A stretch of DNA of 64,000 nt, from positions 149,009 through 213,008 of the forward strand of contig MNCI01008966.1 of NCBI GenBank assembly GCA_015680685.1. The letters run 5' to 3'. Numbering within the stretch: position 1 is the stretch's first letter; every line of letters begins with the position of its first letter. This DNA comes from Gnetum montanum (taxonomy: Eukaryota; Streptophyta; Gnetopsida; Gnetales; Gnetaceae). A program made the position numbers and the translations under genes. This document shows, piece by piece, positions 1 through 8,412 of this stretch. The notes under the pieces are model-generated. The model had not been told where the DNA came from. It ran no database searches and saw nothing but the letters and a program-made list of their open reading frames with translations.

Positions 1-227
1 CGAACAACCTCTTGTATTTGTGTTAGGCTTGTAGTAGCCAGTGGGGGTTCATCATCATCGGGTAAGTTATGCTTCCATGCATTGGGATGACGTTGCCTTC
101 ATTTATGTTTATAAGAAACCCCCACCTCGGGTTGCGTACTCCAATCTTCATTGTCATATAATTCGTTGGTCCTCCAATGAATTTCCTCACTAAGTATGGC
201 ATTATCATAGTCTTGTAGGAGAGGCAT
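1..227 (-). pseudogene. gag: gag, N-terminal fragment (element I)
   Basis: Structural capsid/nucleocapsid polyprotein of an LTR retrotransposon, which would assemble cytoplasmic particles. Only about the first 75 codons are in the window. The start is the ATG at 227-225, in the same context as the gag starts of A (4651) and B (51292). The peptide matches those copies in the HWRTNELYD and DDDEPxLATTSL stretches. Codon 43 is TGA (bases 101-99), and the same codon is TGA in element B. Identity comes from alignment to the other gag copies; the fragment is too short to judge alone. Confidence 0.85.
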
Positions 228-349
228 GGTTGTGCAATTGTGTGTGAATTTATATGTGACTTTTTGTAATTATTTCTTTCCAAAAGATATATCGTTAATT
301 CCTGTATAGCGACCTTGTATGATATAACTAATCTAGATAACTAGCACCG

Positions 350-367
350 TCCCTGGAAACGGTGCCA
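350..367 (-). other. Primer-binding site, tRNA-Asp type (element I)
   Basis: On the minus strand TGGCACCGTTTCCAGGGA follows the LTR end by one base. It matches the complement of the plant tRNA-Asp 3' end (TGGCGCCGTTGCCGGGGA) with a few transitions. tRNA-Asp priming is typical of Athila-lineage elements. Confidence 0.8.
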
Positions 368-368
368 A

Positions 369-1162
369 TGATGAGTGGTGAGGTACCCCTACACTCAACC
401 ATATGAATACGAGCGTTTCACCCATGATCCAGTCGAAATCCGTAGATGGACTAGTTGTGGTATCAAGACAGTTATCCTTAGGTCGTAGTTCGCTATCTTC
501 CCATCTAGACTAGTGTTAACTTTGTCATGTATGGTTTAGTCTAGAATGAGGTGTATGATGTGTTCCTATACTAATGCTACTCTTGGGTGTAATGGAAAAT
601 GATATTAACTAAGCTAAGAGAGAGAGGGTGAGAGAGAATCTAAGCTAGCCTAAGTGCGATGAGCATCCATTCCTCAATCATTCGTACACATCTTAGACCT
701 CGTGCATGACTACCACTGGGACTACCAAGTGCAGATCCTAGGTACGCTACTGGGTTACCAAGTAGTCACACTTAAATGCTCATAATCAAGTCGTACTCAT
801 TCTGCATTTAACAGGAGTTTAGGGTGAAGAGATATTAACTAAGAAAGTAGTAAATAACAATTAAAAAATTAATTAAATTAAGTGAATGCTACAATGATGA
901 AGTAATCTCGATCTTTATTTCCAGTCATGTTTGTGTCCAAGTACATCACACTCAAATAAGGATGTTGTACAATTACAATCACCACACTGCGGGAATGCAC
1001 TGGGAGGAAAGGATTAAGAGAAGAACTACTTGAAACTAAACACTTAAAAACTAAGAAACTAAAAACTACCTATCAGATCTATCTACCTCTTATTTATTGA
1101 TAAGGAGACAGGCTATGATATCACGTATGCGATATCATGGCCAACGAAATGATAACTCATCA
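369..1162 (-). repeat. 5' LTR of element I (794 bp)
   Basis: Ends are TGATGA...CATCA on the minus strand, as in A and B. Reading minus: U3 with two GATATC units 14 bp apart (1131 and 1117), a TATA-like CAATAAATA around 1090, an AATAAA motif, paired ACTTGGTAAYCCAGTAG motifs, and the conserved terminal stretch ending CCACTCATCA. Confidence 0.88.
1085..1136 (-). promoter_or_regulatory. U3 GATATC array and TATA region, LTR of element I
   Basis: GATATC at 1131-1136 and 1117-1122, exactly 14 bp apart, lies upstream (minus strand) of a decayed TATA box. B has TATAAATAAGAGG at the same place; here the first bases read CAATAAATAAGAGG. Confidence 0.7.
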
Positions 1163-1380
1163 CATAGAAACAAAATGTGTGCAAAATTGTTTGTATGTAG
1201 TAGCCACCCAACATGAGGGCACCTAGTGGTTGATTATAAGTGAAGAAACTCAATTCAATAAGTACATGGAAATAGAAGAACAGATCATCAGTACCTACAT
1301 TGTAGAAATAGATAAGTTGGAACAACTAAGGAAAAGACACTCTTACCCTTAGAACAATGAAGAGGAAGAAATGGACTAGG

Positions 1381-1432
1381 GACACTTGGAGATCCTAGAC
1401 ATAATGGACACTTGGAGATCCTAGACATAATG
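1381..1432 (+). repeat. 26-bp perfect tandem duplication
   Basis: Two identical 26-bp copies (1381-1406 and 1407-1432), each starting GACACTTGGAGATCC, lie just upstream of the RT lead-in of element D. The length is not a multiple of three, so the duplication shifts the frame. Confidence 0.95.
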
Positions 1433-3644
1433 GAACCTTAACTACTAGAATTAAAAGCCATACTGAAAATGTTAGAATATGCATTTCTGAATAAAAAGAA
1501 GCTAGTAACTATCAATGCTAACCTAGACAAAGAGCAAAAAGGAAAACTACCAAAACTGCTCAACAGATGGCCTACTACATTTGTTTGGTCTTATGATGAG
1601 ATCATAGGAATTAATCCATAGATTTGTCAACATCGGATCTATATTGATATTGTAGTCAAACTAAAATGTCAACCTTAATGAAGGCTTCATCCTAAGGAGG
1701 TAGTCAAGCAAGAATTGAAAAAGTTACTAAAGGCAGAATTCATTTATCCAATTCTAAATAGTGAATGGGTAAGTCCTTTGGTGATAGTATCAAAGAAGGG
1801 AGGCAAATGGTGCGTTTGCATTAAGTTCTAACTGTTAAATTTAACCATGTTTAAGGATCATTTTTCATTTTCATTTATTGATCAAGTCTTGGACATAATT
1901 TTAGGACATGAGTATTACAATTTTATAGGATGGATACAATGGATATAATCAAATATGCGTTGAACTTGAAGATTAAGAAAAAACCATGTTCAAGAGTCCA
2001 TGGGAAACATTTGCTTATAGATAGATGTCTTTCAGTATATGCAATGCACTAGCAACCTTCTAGAAACTTGTTTTAAGCATCTTTCAAAATTAGATAGGTA
2101 ATGGTATTGAAGTTTTCATGGATGATTTTTCCACGTTGGTGCTAGACTTAAACAAGCACTAGATTGGCTAAAGCAAGTACTCAAATGATATGTTGAAAGC
2201 AATCTAAAGCTCAACTAGCAGAAGAAACTCTTATTGTCCAAGAAGGCATAGTGCTAAGAGACAAAATCTCTCATAAGGGTATAGAGGTAGATCCTAAAAA
2301 AATTAGAGTTATACAAAACATCACTCAATGACCATAGACAATAAAAGATCCTTTTTGGGCCATACAAGATACTATGTAAGATTTATTGAAAGCTTTTTGA
2401 AAATAGCCAAACTACTTATAGAACTCACAAAGAAGGATGCACCTTTGGAGTGGACTGAGTCATGTGAAAAGGCATTCGAATCTTTGAAGCAAAAGTTAGT
2501 TGAGACACCAATCCTACAAGCTCTAGATTTGTCAAGGCCTTTTCATATCATGACTCATGCTTCTAACTATGCACTTGGGATAGTATTCACACAACTTGAT
2601 GATCAAAAGAGGCCATACTACATACACTGTGGTAGTAGAAGCATCACAAGAGCATAATTAAATTACACCACAATTGAAAAGGAGTTGATGATTGTGATGT
2701 ATGCACTTGAAAAATTTCACCATTATGTGCTCAATTACCAAGTTTACATCCACATTGATCATAGTGCTATCTAATTTCTGATGAACAAGCCAACGGTTAG
2801 TCCCAGAGTGATAAGATGGCTTTCTCCAAGAGTTTGACATCACAATGATTGATAAGAAAGGAACAAAAAATGTTGGTTGATCATTTATCAAGGTTGAGAT
2901 GGGATTCAAATAACCAAGTGGAACCTTTATCAAATCAATTTCTTGATGAGGACCTATTTACCAAAATAGTAAGGGCTATAGATTTAATAAGGAAGCCATG
3001 GACTATAGAGTACAACACAAGAGTTTCTTGTTGAATGGAGTAGAAAACAACAAGAACAATTCCTTCATAAAGCCAAATAGTACATGGAAATTAATGGTAA
3101 CCTATACAAGATTTGTGTAGATGGGCTTGTTAGATGGTTTGTGTTAGATCATGATCAACAGAGAGCTTTATAAGATGCCCATGATGCCCCTGTGGTGGCC
3201 ACTATGCGGGACATAGAATAACACTAAATTGATGATGGTAGTCTACTTTTGGCCTACTCTATTCAGGGATGCCCACATGTTTACACAATCTTGCGAATGT
3301 TACCAAAGAGGTGGAGGAATTATATGAAGGGCTACAACACTAGATATAGTTGCTGGAGCCTTTTGATATTTGAAGAATTGATTTTATGGGGCCCATTCAA
3401 CCGATGTCAAATGAAAAAGCATACATTATTATGACTGTGGATTATTGCACAAAGTGGATAGAGGGAGCAGTAGTGAAAGATTATACAGCAAAAAAAGCTA
3501 CCAAGTTTTGTTAACAACATGTGATGAACTGATTTGGAGTACCCATAATGCTAATATTAGATAATGGGACCCACTTCACTGATGCTACTTTTAAGAAACT
3601 CATGCAACAACTTGGGGTTAAGCATAAACTAACAAAACCATACT

Positions 3645-3649
3645 ATCCC
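3645..3649 (+). repeat. Target-site duplication of element A (left copy)
   Basis: ATCCC here matches ATCCC at 12270-12274, directly flanking the two LTR ends of A. The interrupted integrase reading resumes after the right copy with the conserved PQANGQ motif. Confidence 0.95.
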
Positions 3650-4515
3650 TGATGAATCGTGATTCATTAGGCTGTGATATCAGACCCCCGATATCAGATC
3701 CATGATATTGGGTATGCGATATCGCAACCCAATTAATGATATCGGATACATGATATCGTGACTCCTATGTGAGCCTATAAATACACATGTAGGCATATGA
3801 GAGGAGTCAGTCTTTAAGTTTTGAAAATAGTTAGCTTTTTAATTAGTTTTAGAAGTTAGTTCATTTCTTAGTTCCTCTCAACCCTTTCTCCTAGTGCATG
3901 CCCACATTGTGATGATTGTAATCGTACGACATCCTTTATTTGAGTGTGACATACTTGGACACGCACATGATCAGAAATAAAGATCGTGATTACTCCATCA
4001 TTGCAGCATTCACTTAGTTTAATTACTTAATTTTAATTGTTATTAAATGTGGAATGAGTACGACTTGATCACGAGCATCTACGTGTGACTGCTTGGTATC
4101 CCAGTAGCGTACTTGGGCCATGCGCTTGGTAATCCCCAGTGGTAGTTATGCATGAGGCCTAAGATGTGTACGGATGATCAAGGAACGGATGCTCATCACA
4201 CTTAGGCTAGCTTAGATTCTCTCTCCTATCTCCTCTTAGTATAGCTCTCTCTCTCCCTTTTCCCTATTAACTTAGCTAAGATTATTTTTCATCATCTCTA
4301 GGAGTAACATTAGTTTAGGAACCCATCATATACCTCACTTTGGACTAAACCATACGTGATAAAGCAAATACTAGTCCAGGTGGGAAGATAGCGAACTACG
4401 ATCAACGAGTAACTATCTAGATACCACAACTAGCCTATCTATGGAGTTCGACCAGATTGTGCGTGAAACACTCGTATTCGTATGGTTGAGTGTAGGGGTA
4501 CCTCACCACTCATCA
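3650..4515 (+). repeat. 5' LTR of element A (866 bp)
   Basis: Starts TGATGAATCGTGATTC and ends CACTCATCA. Contains a U3 with six GATATC-type units, TATAAATA (3776-3783), AATAAA (3976-3981), paired CTTGGTAWYCC motifs (about 4092-4147) and the terminal block shared by all six related LTRs. Confidence 0.95.
3676..3783 (+). promoter_or_regulatory. U3 promoter: 14-bp-phased GATATC array plus TATA box (A 5' LTR)
   Basis: GATATC or GATATT starts at 3676, 3690, 3704, 3718, 3738 and 3752, with spacings of 14, 14, 14, 20 and 14 bp. TATAAATA follows at 3776. Palindromic cores at fixed pitch next to a TATA box suggest multimerised activator sites; which protein binds is unknown. Confidence 0.85.
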
Positions 4516-4516
4516 T

Positions 4517-4534
4517 TGGCACCGTTGCTGGGGA
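4517..4534 (+). other. Primer-binding site, tRNA-Asp type (element A)
   Basis: TGGCACCGTTGCTGGGGA lies one base after the 5' LTR and differs from the tRNA-Asp complement by two transitions. Confidence 0.88.
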
Positions 4535-4650
4535 CAGTGCTAGTTATTTAAATTAGTTACATCATACAAGATTGTTGTAACAAAGTATTCACGATATATC
4601 TTTTAGAAAAGAAATTAATTTCAATTAAGTCACACAAAAATTCACACACA

Positions 4651-6592
4651 ATGTCTCTATCACAAGATTATGATAACGTGACAACCAGTAGGGCAATTCA
4701 TTGGAGAACCAACGAATTATATGATGAAGAAGATGAAGTTTGGAGTACCCAATCTGATGTAGGGGTTTCCTATGAACATAAACAAAGACAACATCATCCC
4801 AAATCACAAATGCATAACCTACCTAATGACGATGAACCCCTACTGGCCACTACAAGCCTAATGCAAATACAAGAGGCTGTTCGAATATCCCGCAGGCATT
4901 GCAAGGAAAGCCGTCTACCCAGGCTTGATTTAAACAACTTTCCCAAGTTTTCAGGAGGCTATGATTTAGATCCACAACATCATCTACGAGCCTTCTACGA
5001 TGCTTGTGCATGGAACAACATTGATAATGGATGGCAAAAACTTAAGTTCTTTCCTCTGACACTTGTTGGCCACGCAAAGATATGGTATAGGTCCTTAAAA
5101 CCAAAATCAATCCAACGTTGGCCAATAATGGTAGAGCTCTTTAACGAAAGATATCAAACTTATGTAGGAGTGTCAACCTTGAGGAGACAAATCCAAGAGT
5201 GGAAAAAAGAGCAATATGAACCCTTGGACATGGCCTTAGAAAGATATTATGCATTGTTAAAAAAATGTCTAGGCCATGGGTTCTCCGAGGAGAGGCTAAT
5301 GTACCATATCATAGATGGACTCCGTAATGAAACAAGGGAGACACTAGGGATGTATGCCTAAGGTCAACTATATGAGCTACAAACCCATCAATTCCAAGAG
5401 CTTATCAAATGGGTAGCAAAAGAAGAAGGAGAAATGGCTAAATAGGAGAATGTTGAAAAATCTCAATGGGACCAAAATCTCACATCAACAAAGGTCCATA
5501 ATCTAAAAGAGGAGAAATCAACTCACCTCAAGAAGGTGGAACGATCTTTTCCAACACTACAATCATTAGATGAAGTTGAGGCAAAGATTAATAAGATGAT
5601 GGAATGGATGCATAAAAAATGTAGAGAATATGCCAACATTATTGGAGGTAGAGTCATGATGAACTAAGAAGCAGGACAAAATACCCTTAGACAATCAGAA
5701 AGAAGGGTTGAAAACAATAAGAGCTCAACTACCAATCATACATATTAGTTCTACATTTTCCTGTACGATCACCCCAAGGGCCAATGTCCAATCTTGTCAC
5801 ATTTACAGATGCATTGGGGAAGAATGTTACATCCAAAGTTTGTGCAGAAATACTGTGTTCAATCATAGTGGCAACAATCCCAGTCATGGAGGAGGCCATC
5901 CCCAAACTAGTTACACCCTTCATACCATCCAAACCTAAGTGCTTATCAAGTTCAACATCCTGTTTCCCCAACTGGGTCAACATCTTCTACCTTACCACAT
6001 TATTATTATTCTCTTCAATATTATCAACCCATATCCTCTCCAACAGGACCACCACCTTGGGTACCTTACACTCCTCCTCAATTTCAACATTCTCATCCTT
6101 CACCTCCTTCTGCATCGCCACAAACTATACTAGAAGGGTTTTCACCACAGCAGCAACCCACGAATATTATTTGTGCTTCTGCTAATAATAGTAGTGGGAG
6201 CTCTCCTCAACATCGAAGAAGCCCCTTCTTTCGGCATGATCGTAAGAAGGGACAACACAATTCTGAGCCCACTGCATCCTCCAACTCAACACAAGTCCAA
6301 AACTGTGGTGTGTCTTTCTTTACAACACCTTGTGTTACTTTATTTAGGCCACCAAGCAATACTCCAATAATTATGCAGCCCAATGGATATAGCCACATGG
6401 GGAGACATGTTGATCCTTGCATACCATCTTACGATCACGAGTGCCATAGTGGGTCAACCACTCATCAATTGACTACATCTTATAAATTGCCCCACTATGC
6501 TTACTATAATCAAGTGTGTGAATCCCACTCAGGGTACATTCCAACCACCACATCAAAAGACACCCANCTTGATCTTTTTACCTTTTTATAAG
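4651..6592 (+). pseudogene. gag: gag of element A, interrupted
   Basis: Capsid/nucleocapsid protein that would build the particle packaging element RNA. The ATG at 4651 opens 236 codons. A Retrotrans_gag-like domain (PF03732 type) covers about residues 90-230, with LDLNNFPKFSGGYDLDP, FPLTLVGHAKIWYRSL and the DMALERYYALL region. Codon 237 is TAA (5359-5361), and the homologous codon in B is also TAA. Beyond it the frame continues with further stops and shifts through a coiled/basic stretch, a nucleocapsid motif near 5760 in which two of the zinc-binding Cys are replaced (Tyr, Phe), and a Pro/His/Tyr-rich tail ending near 6592. One N lies in the tail. Confidence 0.9.
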
Positions 6593-7640
6593 TAATCTCA
6601 TCTAGGAATAAAACACTCATGTGACCATTAGTCGAGGTGTTGTTTTATGCTATCAAGTCTCAGGTAACTAATTATTTGGATAGCAAGCCCACAACATCCA
6701 CCTACCCATTCCATTAATAAGAGGTTCTACCCTAGGTACAATGATATTCATAATCATTAAAAATTAACGTAATTTTGTGCTCATTATGCCCAAAGTGAAG
6801 AATGATGGACCAAGAAGGAATGGCCAGGATGTGACATCAAGGGGACTTGTGGATTCTCTTTGGTGGAATCTATAAGAGTTACCATGTAGCTTGATTGTAC
6901 TAAGATCCTTGTAGATCTAACGAAAAATGGGAGTAAGAGTAATCAAAAGGCACTCAACTAGAAAAAATATATAATGCTATTCTAGGGGGTCCCACTAGAA
7001 AGACATGCACCCATGCCCGAAGGTAGGCAACTTCTCTAGATTAAGCAATACATAAAAAAAAACGAGTGCCATCATGTAAAATCACTCCTCCCTTGAACGA
7101 AACACCAAGTGATCATACGCCTTGTTGTCATGGTGCTCTTATGGTGGTCCATCATTGGATGAAGCAATGGGATGTTATTGATCGAAGGAATGGACTTGGT
7201 CCTGATTTTGGAGTGATGGGAAAATGACACACTAATCATGCCTTACACGCAGGATTCATTATGCCCTAAGTTAGTTACCTCATGTTCCAATCTCTGCAAT
7301 CCCTTCTACAATTCGCCTCCTCTCTTTGTTCATGTGATTATGACTTGTGTCTTGCGTAGCATGGAATTCATATCTCATCGCAGTGATATTTACATATGTG
7401 TGTTTCGTGAGATCGGTGTGGATTACATTTAACCCTTCTAGTGCCTACGAACATTTTAAGGTGTGGTTACGCAAGGGCACTATAGGTTGGAACCTGCTTT
7501 GGGGAGGACCCACTTGCGTAACCCTTGTAATTTGCACTCATAACACATCTCCCACTCATCATCTAATACCCTCCAAGTATTACCAACATTCTTCTTTCCC
7601 TTATCATCCTTCCGGTTTAAACATTCCTATGAGCTAACAG
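6593..7640 (+). other. Conserved non-coding segment of element A
   Basis: No usable reading frame. Stretches match B (53385-54420), C (59340 down to 58968, then 50354 down to 50072), D (13190-14142) and F (about 19185 down to 18300). Landmarks are CATTCCATTAATAAGAGGTT (near 6705), a GGGACTTGTGGATTCTCTTT block (near 6840), a block around CACTAGAAAGACATG (near 6990) and CTTTGGGGAGGACCCACTT (near 7497). Coding has not been kept but sequence has, so a cis-acting or structural role is plausible. Confidence 0.8.
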
Positions 7641-7827
7641 ATGTCCTTTTTCCTCATACTCTTCGTGACCTTCATTGCTAGATTTTACACCATGATACTT
7701 TTTCGGTGTCATCAGACCTGATCAACATTACCCTGGAGCCTTCACATTAACCTAGAGTCCTTAGTTTATAGTGTAGAATTTCAAAAATTTATTAATTATT
7801 CCAAATACCCTATTTTTGATTAGCTGC
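7641..7827 (+). other. Linker between non-coding segment and internal promoter (element A)
   Basis: AT-rich spacer with no gene or clear motif that I can see. Confidence 0.5.
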
Positions 7828-7915
7828 AATATTGGGTCCCCGATATCGGGTGGCCATCATATCGAGTCCCCGCTAGCGGGTACGCGATATCATGTCCTTA
7901 AAATCTATATATATG
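7828..7915 (+). promoter_or_regulatory. Internal promoter upstream of ORF2 (element A)
   Basis: Units start at 7828 (AATATT), 7842 (GATATC), 7856 (diverged), 7872 (GCTAGC) and 7886 (GATATC), with spacings of 14, 14, 16 and 14 bp, followed by TATATATATG at 7906-7915. This is the same architecture as the LTR U3 in the same orientation, but about 4 kb inside the element. It is expected to start an ORF2 transcript independent of the full-length RNA. Confidence 0.75.
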
Positions 7916-8164
7916 GACCCCCTTGTGCACATCAACATCATTTGCAATTTTTCACATGGGGGACTTTTTCAAATTTTCTTCTACGACTTACGATTGCGCA
8001 TATCTTGTTCCAATAACCATAACTCACTCGCTAGTGCTTCGATTTTCATTTCATCTAAACCTACTTGAACCCAGAGTGTTTAGCTTAGTCATGGGGGAGG
8101 GGTACATGCCAAATTGTGTATAAATTTTTTGAAATTTTTCATCGCCTAAAGGACACTATCAAGG

Positions 8165-8412
8165 GTAATTAGTTATAAAAATAATAAACATGTGTCAAAA
8201 ACAATTTCATCTCCTTATCTATACCAGGAAATTAAACTTTGAAGTCACCTAAGCAAAGTGGGCCAAATATTAAAAATTTTTGGGGACATTTTCATAAAAC
8301 TTCCTAACTTTAAAATCACATGGAATAAGAACAAATTTATTAAGGCAGGAAGTAAGGTATAACTTAACTTTGGTAAGCAACCTTACTAATGATTGGCCTC
8401 GTGTGATTGCAG
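8165..8412 (+). other. Predicted 5'-leader intron of ORF2 (element A)
   Basis: Donor AAGG|GTAATT at 8165, a branch-like TACTAAT in the last 30 bases, and acceptor TTGCAG at 8407-8412 immediately followed by ATG. B and D keep the same donor context and the same acceptor-to-ATG junction (54962-55187 and 27344-27633). Confidence 0.65.

Larger units (their letters stand above)
1..1162 (-). mobile_element. Element I: 5' end of an Athila-like LTR retrotransposon, cut by window edge
   Basis: Read on the minus strand: 5' LTR (369-1162), a tRNA-Asp primer-binding site (350-367) and the start of gag (227 to the window edge). The rest lies to the left of the window. The insertion is in the protease-to-RT region of element D, whose sequence resumes at 1163, so the TSD is expected to be CATAG (1163-1167) with its mate off-window. 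The LTR is closest in look to element B, sharing the unit GATATCGCATACGT. Confidence 0.9.
1163..3649 (+). pseudogene. pol: Decayed pol of element D, part 1 (pre-RT, RT, RNase H, integrase N-terminal half)
   Basis: The enzyme polyprotein that copies element RNA into DNA and integrates it. In order: a pre-RT stretch matching F (1163-1430); the Athila-like lead-in to RT (about 1440-1620); RT fingers and palm with an SPLVIVSKKGGKW stretch (about 1770) and the catalytic FMDD at 2115-2126; RNase H (2328-2770) with an open 109-codon run and the TTIEKELM / VMYALEKF region; integrase with the core start PFDI..PFN region and TVDYCTKW (about 3360-3470). Several stops and frameshifts make it non-functional. 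It breaks at 3649 inside the integrase core, where element A is inserted, and resumes at 12275. Confidence 0.9.

Noticed and set aside
3660-3770. Prokaryote-style operator sites from the GATATC palindromes
   Set aside because: They sit in a plant LTR just upstream of a TATA box. Bacterial regulation does not apply.
5708-6185. Short open frames overlapping the gag tail of A on both strands
   Set aside because: They are other frames of the frameshifted gag. Their homology follows the gag of B, not an independent protein.
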